Of a stretch of 64,000 bases of DNA, positions 37,498 to 50,625 are shown one piece after another. Origin of the DNA: Glandiceps talaboti (lineage: Eukaryota > Hemichordata > Enteropneusta > Spengelidae); NCBI RefSeq assembly GCF_964340395.1, contig NC_135554.1:1882501-1946500 (forward strand), in the 5' to 3' direction. The translations under genes were made by a program, and so were the position numbers. Each line of letters opens with the position of its first letter. The first letter of the stretch is position 1. The notes beneath the pieces were generated by a model that did not search any database, had not been told where the DNA came from, and was given only the letters and a program-made list of their open reading frames with translations.

Positions 37498-37755
37498 ACA
37501 AGCGACCTATCGGTCAGAATAGCTCCGCTGTTTGTTTTTTAATTCAATTTTTTATTTTGGTGACATGTAGAAGTGGTTCAGGTCTTCAGCTCTTCACTAT
37601 GCAGTTTTGTTTTAGCGATGCAATAAAGTGGTTAGTGGTTTCATTATGATGTCTCACTATAAAACACATTTTACACAGAAGTTGGTAATGTATTGTACTT
37701 TTATACCATAGTCACCATTTTATAACAAAAATCTACTGTTATGAAAAATTGCACA
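37498..37755 (+). repeat. Direct repeat copy 2 (AGCGACCTATCGGTCAG family)
   Basis: Second copy of the 36953 sequence, 545 bp away. It is preceded by a single copy of the tggctgccaggcagccatat motif (37461-37483) that also builds the 151-bp array at 44547. Confidence 0.8.
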
Positions 37756-37998
37756 AAATCTCAGAAAAAAATGACTGGGAAATTCACACAAGAAAAAGTA
37801 AAAAAAGAGGATTTTGAGGTTGGCTATAAATAATTCCAGTGTCTTACAGCTGTAACCCTGGAAAATTGTAATGATGAATGAAATAAACTAGGGATCTAAA
37901 ATAATTTTGAGGCAATTTGAATTTCAATTTTCTAACAAATTTACAAAGTCAACAACATTCAACTTGTACTAGTTGTGGTAGATATATATAGGGAAGAA

Positions 37999-38539
37999 AT
38001 GTATTAATCGCCATCTTAGTTTCCGTACGGCGACAAACTCAAGTACCCGGAAGAGAGTCATTCTCAGCCATACGTTACAGTGGTAACACTCGTTCATGTT
38101 CGGTTACCTTTCACAAAGAAAACACAACGAAATGGTTGAAATGATCTTTTTTTAATTTCTTTTCATCACAACAACAAAATCTGTGTGATCAAAAGTGTTG
38201 TAAACTAAACCAGAAAGAATTATCGGACTGGCTAAACTTCCCGATGAACTGGAGTAAGGTCCTACTACTTCCAAGTAAGCCTCGATAGTACTATAGTACG
38301 TGAGAAAATCGTCTCAAACTAGCGATACAACTTTCAAAATATAACTTGACATGTCTTCATTTGTTAGAGTTGTACAATTCAAGACGGGTTTTCACTCGAA
38401 AACAACAATTCTGTGAATAATGACACTCTGAACGCAGCGATTTCTCGGACGATGTTACCACTGTAACGTATGGCTGACAACGACTTGCTTCCGGGTTAGT
38501 CCCTCGTGCATACGGGTGGATTGTCGGCGATTAATACAT
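37999..38539. mobile_element. Foldback MITE, TIR ATGTATTAATCGCC
   Basis: Inverted ends at 37999-38012 and 38526-38539. Further arm matches include agccatacgttacagtggta (38067) pairing with taccactgtaacgtatggct (38455). About 540 bp, no ORF. Confidence 0.75.
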
Positions 38540-40542
38540 ACATCGTCTGATATTTTAATTCACAGTGTTTCTTGTGACCGGCGCCTGTCAGCAGACTCTG
38601 CCATTTTTTTCATCATTCCATTGTATTTAAACCTTGTACTTGACATTTCGCAATATTTATAATTCTCAACAAAATACCTCAACATGCCTCACTTCGCTCG
38701 TACTCAAAGCAGCCCCGCGCGTAGTCCTGCTTGCATACGGAGGAATTCGGGACTCGATTCTGACAATTGTCCCTCCCCCTCCGGTGTTTAGAGTCAAGTC
38801 AGTAATACAGACTCGTGCACCCGAGGACTACCCCGCGCGGTATGATCACTGACACTGATGACATGATGAGAGAGAACCTTTTCGGATTTACATGTAAAAC
38901 GGGGAAAGATACGCAAAAAATAATGCAAAGTCTGAAGCCAAATTAAAGTTGTAATTATTTTAATTATTTTTACTTGCCAAATATTTGCATTTTGGAAAGG
39001 CAAGACACGTTCATGTCGTTTAACTTTACATGTGAACTGTCGGCCATAACTTCAACCGCATGCCTGGCATGCCCTTCCTTACGCAAGTTGTCTGAATTCT
39101 GGTTCACTGTCATTCCAAATTGCACGACAATATAGAATTAACCACAAGTTACATGTTATCTGAAAACATCACACTTTTATAGTGGGTCTGAAGTGTGATT
39201 TTAGTGAGTACCAAGAACGTCCTGTGTTGATACTCAAGATACTTGCTGTGGAAAATCGCTCGGTCGAATGAGGTCACCTTCAGCTTCTGGTCGAATCAGG
39301 ATAGAGTATGCAAATGAGGATGTTGCGGACTGGCTGATTATGTAGAAGGGTGCAGAATTGGATTTGAAGATTACAACCCTGTTTCGAACAAACGCTTGTC
39401 ATTTGGGCGCCCAATGCGTAGAATTATGACTATAGCACATATTACATTGCTTGTTTGACGTCAATAGTGTCTTTTGAAAAGTGGCAGTTTACTTAAAGTC
39501 TCGTCGACTGATTTCCAATATGGCGTCGGTCATTATGCTCATTAACATATTCATTTTTTTTTTCAAATTACAAAAAAAAAATCATAAAAAATAAAAATGA
39601 GGATGTGCTGACTTGAAATTAACAAATCTGAGTAAGCTACCCCCTGCGCATCAACACGCCAGATATCAAAGCAATCTAATAAGAGGTTTTCAAGGAGTTG
39701 ATGAAAATGACATTATATGAAAAAAAATCATAAAAAATTGAAAATGGCACAGATCAACTTGGCATGAACAAATCTGAATAGCCTCCCCCCAGGGAACATG
39801 CACACCAAATATCGAAGAATTCTGACTGTCACTTTCGGAGAAGATGTTGAAAATATAAAAATTTGACGGACACCAATGATTCCACCTATACTCTATACCT
39901 TAATACACACCTACACCTAAAGCTACGCTTTCAGCTTTCGCTGACAGCGGAGCTAAAAAACAACTACATGTGTACTCGAATGCTACAAAAACCTTATTGT
40001 ATTATGGACACCTAAAAAGAAGTCTTTTTGCTAATAGCAAAATTTCTGAAATCAATAGACTTCTTTCCCACTTGGCAGTAGTTGTCACAACCAGAAATGG
40101 TCGTGTAGTTTTTGACGAACTCGCACTGATTAAGTTTAAAGCCCACGGCCCAGGCACGGCTTTCTACTTGTTAAATTACTAAAATTACTTACATGTACCT
40201 ACAATTATTTTGGTTTATAACACTCAATACATTTTTGAGGATCATTAACGAAGAGCCGATCATTTGATCATTCCGGCCACATTTATATGGTCGCCACCCT
40301 AATTGACTTTAATAGAATTTATGTGAAAAGGATGTTTGTCAAAATGCACCAACATAAAGGTTCAAAGCTAGGCCACACTGCATGTCACATTGGAGTAGGC
40401 TCTACTCATTGTGGAACTTATACAAATGAAAATCCAGAAATTACCAATGCGGTGTCACGCATTTGAGGTCAACTCTCAAATCTCAAAGATAGCGTGGTTC
40501 ATTACGACCTAATTACTTTTATTCATCATTCACAACAAGTTG
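38540..40542. other. Unannotated intron sequence with older repeat remnants
   Basis: No gene recognised. Two similar blocks near 39590-39680 and 39720-39850 (catcaacacgccagatatca / catgcacaccaaatatcgaa) look like related repeat pieces. The complement of the AGCTCCGCTGT motif is at 39946-39956. Confidence 0.5.
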
Positions 40543-41796
40543 ATCAATTTGACCGGTGTTGATTAAATTCGTTTATCAATTTTACCGGTTTTGATTAAAT
40601 TTGTTTATCAATTTGACCGGTATTGATTAAATTTGTTTATCAATTTGACCGGTATTGATTAAATTTGTTTATCAATTTGACTGGTATTGATTAAATTTGT
40701 TTATCAATTTGACTGGTGTTGATTAAATTTGTTTATCAATTTGACCGGTATTGATTAAATTTGTTTATCAATTTTACCGGTTTTGATTAAATTTGTTTAT
40801 CAATTTGACTGGTATTGATTAAATTTGTTTATCAATTTGACCGGTGTTGATTAAATTTGTTTATCAATTTGACTGGTATTGATTAAATTTGTTTATCAAT
40901 TTTACCGGTTTTGATTAAATTTGTTTATCAATTTGACTGGTATTGATTAAATTTGTTTATCAATTTGACCGGTATTGATTAAATTTGTTTATCAATTTGA
41001 CTGGTGTTGATTAAATTTGTTTATCAATTTGACCGGTATTGATTAAATTTGTTTATCAATTTGACTGGTGTTGATTAAATTTGTTTATCAATTTGACTGG
41101 TATTGATTAAATTTGTTTATCAATTTGACCGGTGTTGATTAAATTTGTTTATCAATTTGACTGGTGTTGATTAAATTTGTTTATCAATTTGACCGGTATT
41201 GATTAAATTTGTTTATCAATTTGACCGGTATTGATTAAATTTGTTTATCAATTTGACCGGTGTTGATTAAATTTGTTTATCAATTTGACCGGTGTTGATT
41301 AAATTTGTTTATCAATTTGACCGGTGTTGATTAAATTTGTTTATCAATTTGACCGGTATTGATTAAATTTGTTTATCAATTTGACCGGTATTGATTAAAT
41401 TTGTTTATCAATTTGACCGGTATTGATTAAATTTGTTTATCAATTTGACTGGTATTGATTAAATTTGTTTATCAATTTGACCGGTATTGATTAAATTTGT
41501 TTATCAATTTGACTGGTATTGATTAAATTTGTTTATCAATTTGACTGGTATTGATTAAATTTGTTTATCAATTTGACTGGTGTTGATTAAATTTGTTTAT
41601 CAATTTGACCGGTATTGATTAAATTTGTTTATCAATTTGACTGGTGTTGATTAAATTTGTTTATCAATTTGACCGGTATTGATTAAATTTGTTTATCAAT
41701 TTGACCGGTATTGATTAAATTTGTTTATCAATTTGACTGGTGTTGATTAAATTTGTTTATCAATTTGACTGGTGTTGATTAAATTCGTTTATCAAT
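40543..41796. repeat. 32-bp minisatellite, about 39 units
   Basis: Unit ttgattaaatttgtttatca then atttgaccggta. Variants are CCGG/CTGG and gta/gtg. Both the outermost left and right units carry aaattcg instead of aaatttg. Confidence 0.97.
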
Positions 41797-42380
41797 GTTA
41801 AAATAAAAAGATTGATCATCAAAAGTAAGTATTCATCAATGGTTTTAGTTATTCTGAGATTTATACATTTTTTCACATCATACTTCAAACGTGTGAAAGC
41901 CGCCATCAATTCTTATCGCCATTATTGCATTGCATTGTGCAGTGCGTGTTTAAAATTAAATGAGTGCCGATATATGCAGAAATGGTGAATAAAACCACAG
42001 AAACAACGTTGAGATTCTAAAAGCACAAGGACTGGTAAATACAATTTCCGATTGAAAGCATGTTTCGCTGAGATTATAAAATGTTTCAAAATTTGAATAA
42101 ATTTCGTTGCAAGTTGAGTTTGTATTTATCGAAGACGATGTAAATGGTACATAAAATAGCAAGCGTTGCAAATGGACAGCTCGTTTATATTCCCATTTCC
42201 TATCTTGAACTAAAACAAGCGACCTATCGAACGAGCTCCGCTGTTTTTGTACATTATGGAAATGTGCAAATTTAGTTTAATGCCAGTGGCGATTTAAGTA
42301 TGATTGAGGATAATAAAATGCTAATTTTGTAATGAGATAAATAAAACAATACAAATCCTGCACAAAATTCAATGTATAAT
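41797..42380. other. Unique AT-rich spacer with a repeat remnant
   Basis: No gene seen. A short copy of the AGCGACCTATCG...AGCTCCGCTGT motif is at 42214-42250. Confidence 0.6.
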
Positions 42381-43575
42381 CAGTGTTCACACTGCCAATC
42401 ACTAGATGGTCAAATCATTCTAGCAGTGTTCCTGCTGCCGATCACTAAATGGTCAAATCATTCTAACAGTGTTCCTGCTGCCGATCACTAGATGGTCAAA
42501 TCATTCTAACAGTGTTCCTGCTGCCGATCACTAGATGGTCAAATCATTCTAACAGTGTTCCTGCTGCCGATCACTAGATCGTCAAATCATTCTAGCAGTG
42601 TTCCTGCTGCTGATCACTAAATGGTCAAATCATTCTAACAGTGTTCCTGCTGCCGATCACTAGATGGTCAAATCATTCTAACAGTGTTCCTGCTGCCGAT
42701 CACTAGATCGTCAAATCATTCTAGCAGTGTTCCTGCTGCTGATCACTAAATGGTCAAATCATTCTAACAGTGTTCCTGCTGCCGATCACTAAATGGTCAA
42801 ATCATTCTAGCAGTGTTCCTGCTGCTGATCACTAAATGGTCAAATCATTCTAACAGTGTTCCTGCTGCCGATCACTAGATGGTCAAATCTTTCTAGCTGT
42901 GTTCCTGCTGCCGATCACTAAATGGTCAAATCATTCTAGCAGTGTTCCTGCTGCCGATCACTAAATGGTCAAATCATTCTAGCAGTGTTCCTGCTGCCGA
43001 TCACTAGATGGTCAAATCATTCTAACAGTGTTCCTGCTGCCGATCACTAGATCGTCAAATCTTCTAGCAGTGTTCCTGCTGCTGATCACTAGATGGTCAA
43101 ATCATTCTAGCAGTGTTCCTGCTGCCGATCACTAAATGGTCAAATCATTCTAGCAGTGTTCCTGCTGCTGATCACTAGATGGTCAAATCATTCTAGCAGT
43201 GTTCCTGCTGCCGATCACTAAATGGTCAAATCATTCTAACAGTGTTCCTGCTGCCGATCACTAGATGGTCAAATCATTCTAACAGTGTTCCTGCTGCCGA
43301 TCACTAAATGGTCAAATCATTCTAACAGTGTTCCTGCTGCTGATCACTAAATGGTCAAATCATTCTAGCAGTGTTCCTGCTGCTGATCACTAGATGGTCA
43401 AATCATTCTAGCAGTGTTCCTGCTGCTGATCACTAAATGGTCAAATCATTCTAGCAGTGTTCCTGCTGCCAATCACTAGATGGTCAAATCATTCTAACAG
43501 TGTTCCTGCTGCTGATCACTAGATCGTCAAATCATTCTAGCAGTGTTCCTGCTGCCAATCACTAGATGGTCAAAT
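42381..43575. repeat. 43-bp minisatellite, about 28 units
   Basis: Unit tgttcctgctgccgatcact then aaatggtcaaatcattctaa then cag. Variants are GCCGATC/GCTGATC, AAATGG/AGATGG/AGATCG and AACAG/AGCAG. One 42-bp unit lies near 43055. Confidence 0.97.
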
Positions 43576-44546
43576 GGTGAATTGATTTATTGACTGGTGA
43601 CTCAGACTTGCACTTCTTTAGGTAAACTGGCAACTCTAACTTTTGAATCATCAACAAGCAACAAACTAGCAAATGTGTCCAAATTATTCACTGTAATCCA
43701 TTAATACTCAACTATTTACAAAGACATTTTCGACTAGCATTCTTCAAAAAGTATAACATTAAGGTTGTTGTCTAGGATAGGACGGTCAGGTGAATTTATC
43801 AATAAAACTATGTAAATCCACTCATACATTTTTATTTAGATGCACTGCAGTCGGAACTAGCAAAGGGCATACCGTAAACAAGCAGTAAACACAGCCACAA
43901 ACTTTGACCAACTAAGAGTAACTGACATTTTGCTGGGGAGTCCGATGCACCCTCTATGACAACTTCCTGAGTAACAAACACACACACACACACACACTCA
44001 CACACAGCGTGAGGGTCTGCCGTAAAGATATTTTAGTATTTTAAATGTCTGACTGTAAAACGTTATGAGTGTCGGCATTTTTGTCAATTGTTATAAATTT
44101 AAAGAAGAAAAACAGTTCGATGGATGACAAATATTTTTGATCGTGAGTTTTTGTTTTTGACAGAATCAAGTGACTGCAGAAGTATCGCCCATACTCCGAG
44201 TTTAGCATATTTCTGAAGCATGGCTCCAATGTATATGTACACACAATCTCAAGTCAAATGATTTTCCTACAGTTTTCCTTCCTTTTTTGAAATGTCAGTT
44301 AAGGCTGTTATACGATTGATTAAACTTGTTCTATTTCCAAAACCCATGGTGTCATCTCTGAAAGCAGTCAATCTAAACTAATGGGTAATGGGTAATGTAT
44401 TACTATCGTATCCGTTTCTAGACTACAGCAAATATAATATCACCATGTGCGAGTGCAAGTATGAGTTCACATCTACACAACCACAAGCGATGTATTTCAA
44501 AACAAATGCATACGGTACGGTACGGTGAACCAGCCAAGTTTGGTCT
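43576..44546. other. Unannotated intron sequence with a short (CA)n
   Basis: (CA)n at about 43976-44008. No gene recognised. Confidence 0.5.
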
Positions 44547-45289
44547 CAGTATGTCACAGAACACTGTCCTAATGCCAACTTTGAATGAGATCTGTTCAAG
44601 CATATCTGAGTTATGGCTTTGAACATGGAACATTCGCAAACAAAATGGCTGCCAGGCAGCCATATTGGATCATATCATGACGAAAATGGATATGCACATG
44701 TATGTCATAGAGCACTGTGCTAATACCAACTTTGAATGAGCTCTGTTCAAGCATATCTGAGTTATGGCTTTGGACATGGAAAATTTGCAAACAAAATGGC
44801 TGCCAGGCAGCCATATTGGATCGTATCACAATGAAAATGGATATGCACATGTATGTCACAGAACACTGTCCTAATGCCAACTTTGAATGAGATCTGTTCA
44901 AGCATATCTGAGTTATGGCTTTGAACATGGAAAATTCGCAAACAAAATGGCTGCCAGGCAGCCATATTGGATCATATCATGACGAAAATGGATATGCACA
45001 TGTATGTCATAGAACACTGTGCTAATACCAACTTTAAATGAGATCTGTTCAAGCATATCTGAGTTATGGCTTTGAACATGGAAAATTCGCAAACAAAATG
45101 GCCGCTAGGCAGACATATTGGATCGTATCACGACAACAATGAATGTGAACATGTATGTCATAGAACACTGTCCTAATACTAAATTTGAATGAGATCTGTT
45201 CAAGCATGTCTGAGTTATGGCTTTAGACAGTGAAAATTTGCAAACAAAATGGCTGCTAGGCGGCCATATTGGATTGTATGATGAAAGTG
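44547..45289. repeat. 151-bp tandem repeat, about 5 units
   Basis: The gcatatctgagttatggctt block recurs at about 44600, 44751, 44902, 45052 and 45203. Each unit contains the palindrome ATGGCTGCCAGGCAGCCAT, partly decayed in later units (gccgctaggcagacat). A single related copy is at 37420-37500. Confidence 0.9.
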
Positions 45290-46275
45290 AAACAAATTAA
45301 CATGCATATGTATGACATTGTATGTTGCCCCTGTACCAAGTTTGAAAAAAATCGGTACAGACATCTCCAAGTGTATAAGTGTACTACCCAATCCATAAGT
45401 CCCCGTTCCGGACTTCGTCCAGCGGGGACTAATCAAAGACACAACAACAAACTAATCGAAAGCAACTGTGTTTATTAATAGCAAACTGTGCAACCATATT
45501 GAAATCAAAGATACGCATCCACAATGTGCATGAGTTTGTTGATGTCCCCCTAGCCTTGACACAATTGATCACATTACCGTAACGCTACATATTAGCAATG
45601 TAAGCGTCCAAATACCAGAGTGTTAACCTGTGAAGAGCCATATTACAATTTTCATTCATTCTAGAGAGTTCAAAGAGACAGAATCACTTCCGCGTTCACA
45701 AATATTGTCTTTACAAGTACCGCGAACTGGTTGAGAAATTGTCAAAAAATGACATTTTTCTGCTTTTTTGACCATTTTGAACATTTCTTCATTTTACTCG
45801 TTCTAGCTTATTACACACGCTAGTGAATTCGGGTTTGCTTTATTTGATAATTGATATGAAGGACAAGAAACTGCTTAGAGGGTTTTCATGTTAGTGAAAC
45901 AAGCAATCAGCACTGCTTTGTTGAAAACGGTGTACACATACAACAAAAATTGCCTTTTTGACAATTAATTTCCAAATTTTGTCTATATAGATTTCGACAT
46001 GTATATTTATGACAACTGTAAAAAAAAATTTGTTTAAATCAAAATTGCCTTCTACAGTGTGGAAAATATGAAAAATATGATATAATAATATACACAGGTG
46101 TCAAATTTCATCATAATGTAAACAAACTATACATGTACTTTAATGTTCTTAATGTTACGATGAATATTAAAGGGACAAACTCTGAAAATTTGGAGTCAAT
46201 ATCTTTATCTTTAACAAAGTTACAACAATTTTTCTACAATAAAGAATTGGATGAAAAATAGCCTATACGACAACC
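45290..46275. other. Unannotated intron sequence
   Basis: No gene recognised. A GC-rich imperfect hairpin agtccccg...cggggact lies at 45399-45430. Confidence 0.5.
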
Positions 46276-46279
46276 TTAA

Positions 46280-48187
46280 CCCTTTCACCACCAATGGCCT
46301 CATGGGATTGTGTGTTGTCCACCAGCCCCCTCACTAACATAATGTGAGAGTGAGTGTGGTGTAATCAAACTGATATAAAAATACCTAGAGTTGCTTATAT
46401 TTAAAAAATAAGGTATCATTTGAATGGAAAATAAATTTTCTAAATCATAGTAGTAAATACATACATTCAAATATCACACACATAACCGAAATATGGATTA
46501 ATGTAATAAAATATTAATAAAACAAACAAAGGTTGTTTATTTATTGACATATCACAAATAAACTAAATATTTATATTACAAACAAAATTCAAAATACCAA
46601 CATTTATGTTCCTACAAAACTTGTGTATACTGGTTAAATGGTCAAAATCGGCGAAAATTTGTCAGAAAATGTTATATTTAGTCGTAATAAATTTGAACGA
46701 AAATAATTAACGGCTCACTAATCCGATTACAATGCAATAGTCAGCCCCGCACCGGCAATCAAAGGGACAAAAATATCTGAAGTCGTCGCCCCAATACCTT
46801 CTGAAAAATCAGTTTGTGTAATTATATATCATTATTTGACAGAACAACAAAAAATTATCACCAAATTTATCCTCAAAATCAGTAAAAAATGCCCCCAAGT
46901 TGGTAGTTTATGAGTCCAAATCGGGACGCCAAAGTGACGCTTTTCGCCGACATGCTTACCCACGAAAGCAAATATGCAGTCGGGACTTTGAAGTTACGTT
47001 GCGATAATCTGATCCTTCCATATACTGTATCGAGTTCACTCAGCCATCTCCTTGTACAAAACATCGTATTCATAGTCAAAATTGAGTGGAAATTTCTGCG
47101 AAAAGCACCTTTATTTACATTGCAAACGATGTTAGAGGAGACATATTTTGCTTCAGCGTTGTTGAAATTTGAATTTTACATTGAAAAACTTGTATTTGTA
47201 TTAGCTCAGTGTGTAGAGGTCAGTGGAGGGAAACTTACTTGTGATATGGGCGATTTTCCGATCGGATTTTTACGCGAGTTTTTCAATGTAAAATTCAAAT
47301 TTTAACATCGCCGAAGCAAAATCTGTCTCCCCTAACATCGCTTGCAATGTAAAAAAAGGTGAAGTTCGTAGAAATTTCCACTCAATTTTGACTATGAATA
47401 CGATGTTTTGTACAAGGAGATGGCTGGGTGAACTCGATGCGGTATATGGAAGGATCAGATTATCGCAACGTAACTTCAAAGTCCCGACTGCATATTTGCT
47501 TTCGTGGGTAAGCATGTCGGTGAAAAGTGTCACTTTGGCGTCCCGATTCTGACTCGTATACTACCAACTCTTGGGCATTTTTTACTGATTTTGAGCATAA
47601 ATGTGGTGATAATTTTTTGTTGTTCTGTCAAATAATGATATGTAATTACACAAACTGATTTTTCAGAAGGTATTGGGGCGACGACTTCAGATATTTTTGT
47701 CCCTTTGATTGCCGGTGCGGGGCTGACTATTGCGTTGTAATCAGATTAGTGAGCCGTTAATTATTTTCGTTCAAATTTATTACGACTAAATATAACATTT
47801 TCTGACAAATTTTCGCCGATTTTGACCATTTAACCAATATACAGAAGTTTTGCAGGAACATAAATGTTGGTATTTTGAATTTTGTTTGTAATATAAATAT
47901 TTAGTTTATTTGTGATATGTCAATAAATAAACAACCTATGTTTGTTTTATTAATATTTTATTACATTAGTCCATATTTCGGTTATGTGTGTGATATTTGA
48001 ATGTATGTATTTGGTACTATGATGTAGAAAATTTATTTTCCATTCAGATGATACCTTATTTTTAAAAAATAAGCAACTCTAAGTATTTTTATACCAGTTT
48101 GATTACACCACACTCACTCTCACATTATGTTAGTGAGGGGGCTGGTGGACAACACACAATCCCATGAGACCATTGGTGGTGAAAGGG
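46280..48187. mobile_element. 1.9-kb near-full-length inverted repeat flanked by TTAA
   Basis: Ends CCCTTTCACCACCAATGG and its complement, flanked by TTAA at 46276-46279 and 48188-48191. Left arm 46280-47190 and right arm 47277-48187 are inverted copies of about 911 bp, differing at scattered bases, around a loop of about 86 bp. The TTAA duplication and CCCTTT ends fit piggyBac- or Kolobok-type non-autonomous elements. The mirrored open frames inside the arms (46910-47305 plus, 47270-47533 minus) are the same sequence in inverse and not transposase-like. Confidence 0.9.
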
Positions 48188-48204
48188 TTAACAGTCTCAT
48201 ATAC

Positions 48205-50120
48205 CTTACACTTAGAGTTAGAGTTTATATTCAATTTGTATAAGTGTATTACCAAATACAATATGACCTACAGTTAGAGTTTATATTGAATTTGTATAAG
48301 TGTATTACCCAATACAATATGACCTACAGTTAGAGTTTATATTCAATTTGTATAAGTGTTTTACCCAATACAATATGGCCTACAGTTAGAGTTTATATTC
48401 AATTTGTATAAGTGTATTACCCAATACAATATGACCTACAGTTAGAGTTTATATTCAATTTGTATAAGTGTATTACCCAATACAATATGACCTACAGTTA
48501 GAGTTTATATTCAATTTGTATAAGTGTATTACCCAATACAATATGGCCTACAGTTAGAGTTTATATTCAATTTGTATAAGTGTATTACCCAATACAATAT
48601 GGCCTACAGTTAGAGTTTATATTCAATTTGTATAAAAAAAAAAGTGTACTACCCAATACAATATGACCTACACTTAGAGTTTATATTCAATTTGTATAAG
48701 TGTACTACCCAATACAATATGACCTACAGTTAGAGTTTATATTCAATTTGTATAAGTGTATTACCCAATACAATATGGCCTACAGTTAGAGTTTATATTC
48801 AATTTGTATAAGTGTACTACCCAATACAATATGACCTACAGTTAGAGTTTATATTCAATTTGTATAAGTGTTTTACCCAATACAATATGACCTACAGTTA
48901 GAGTTTATATTCAATTTGTATAAGTGTTTTACCCAATACAATATGGCCTACAGTTAGAGTTTATATTCAATTTGTATAAGTGTATTACCCAATACAATAT
49001 GACCTACAGTTAGAGTTTATATTCAATTTGTATAAGTGTATTACCCAATACAATATGGCCTACAGTTAGAGTTTATATTCAATTTGTGTAAGTGTACTAC
49101 CCAATACAATATGGCCTACAGTTAGAGTTTATATTCAATTTGTATAAGTGTATTACCCAATACAATATGGCCTACAGTTAGAGTTTATATTCAATTTGTA
49201 TAAGTGTATTACCCAATACAATATGACCTACAGTTAGAGTTTATATTCAATTTGTGTAAGTGTACTACCCAATACAATATGGCCTACAGTTAGAGTTTAT
49301 ATTCAATTTGTATAAGTGTACTACCCAATACAATATGACCTACAGTTAGAGTTTATATTCAATTTGTATAAGTGTATTACCCAATACAATATGACCTACA
49401 GTTAGAGTTTATATTCAATTTGTATAAGTGTATTACCCAATACAATATGGCCTACAGTTAGAGTTTATATTCAATTTGTATAAGTGTATTACCCAATACA
49501 ATATGACCTACAGTTAGAGTTTATATTCAATTTGTATAAGTGTATTACCCAATACAATATGGCCTACAGTTAGAGTTTATATTCAATTTGTATAAGTGTA
49601 TTACCCAATACAATATGGCCTACAGTTAGAGTTTATATTCAATTTGTATAAGTGTACTACCCAATACAATATGACCTACAGTTAGAGTTTATATTCAATT
49701 TGTATAAGTGTATTACCCAATACAATATGACCTACAGTTAGAGTTTATATTCAATTTGTATAAGTGTATTACCCAATACAATATGACCTACAGTTAGAGT
49801 TTATATTCAATTTGTATAAGTGTACTACCCAATAAAATATGGCCTACAGTTAGAGTTTATATTCAATTTGTATAAGTGTATTACCCAATACAATATGACC
49901 TACAGTTAGAGTTTATATTCAATTTGTATAAGTGTATTACCCAATACAATATGACCTACAGTTAGAGTTTATATTCAATTTGTATAAGTGTATTACCCAA
50001 TACAATATGACCTACAGTTAGAGTTTATATTCAATTTGTATAAGTGTACTACCCAATACAATATGGCCTACAGTTAGAGTTTATATTCAATTTGTATAAG
50101 TGTATTACCCAATACAATAC
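48205..50120. repeat. 56-bp minisatellite, about 34 units
   Basis: Unit gacctacagttagagtttat then attcaatttgtataagtgta then ttacccaatacaatat. It begins 14 bases after the TTAA foldback. One unit (48634-48643) carries an inserted run of ten A. Spacer 50121-50325 holds nothing recognised. Confidence 0.97.
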
Positions 50121-50325
50121 ATGTAGTTTTACTGTGGGGGAAAATCTGTGGCTAATAAAAATAACACTCCTTTAGCCTTGGTGGCTAATGGTTTTTGAAA
50201 CCCAGTGCTAATACAGCTTCCATTGATTTCGTTTCTCAGTACCAAACTACCTATGCTGCATAGTAACTGGCAGAATCAGCAGTAAAAACAGAAGATATAT
50301 AAAATATTCCCCCTTGCCACTAGAA

Positions 50326-50340
50326 GGCGGTATTTAGAGT
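50326..50340 (+). promoter_or_regulatory. CTCF-like motif
   Basis: GCCACTAGAAGGCGG, close to the CTCF core, 20 bases beyond the donor of the DFG exon. It has the same orientation as the motif at 35990. Confidence 0.2.
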
Positions 50341-50359
50341 TTAGAACATTTTGACCTAC

Positions 50360-50448
50360 CTTGGTATTGCACAAGCTAATCCAAAGTCACCAATCACGGA
50401 TTGGTAGCCACAGTAACCAACATCAGTCTGTCGTTTTATCAAACAATT
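50360..50448 (-). CDS. TESK: TESK-like kinase, exon with catalytic Asn and DFG motif
   Basis: An 89-bp exon between a tttgatag acceptor (50450-50449) and an AAG|GTAGG donor (50359-50358). It enters in phase 0 and leaves after two bases of a codon. It reads NCLIKRQTDVGY then SVIGDFGLACAIP. The first Asn is the metal-binding Asn of the catalytic loop, and DFG is the magnesium-binding motif that opens the activation segment. The order N-C-L-x-(R/K) then V-(V/I)-GDFGLA matches TESK kinases, which have a short insert between the catalytic loop and DFG. The exon lies 1.6 kb downstream of the previous one, and most of that intron is the 39-bp donor array. A 56-bp array lies just beyond its donor side. 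Confidence 0.9.
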
Positions 50449-50625
50449 CTATCAAATTAAAACATACAAAATCATTACCATTTATTTCAAAAACAATGAG
50501 GACACACTATGCAACATGTTGTTCATCACTATGATTGTGTCCTCTTTTGTAGCTTGTATCCAACTTTTCTATAAATCAACAAAATAATGTTTCTGTGCTT
50601 GACATCACATTACATTAAAATGCAC

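Noticed and set aside
46910-47305. 131-residue ORF and its mirror at 47270-47533
   Set aside because: Same sequence in both arms of the inverted repeat. No recognisable domain.
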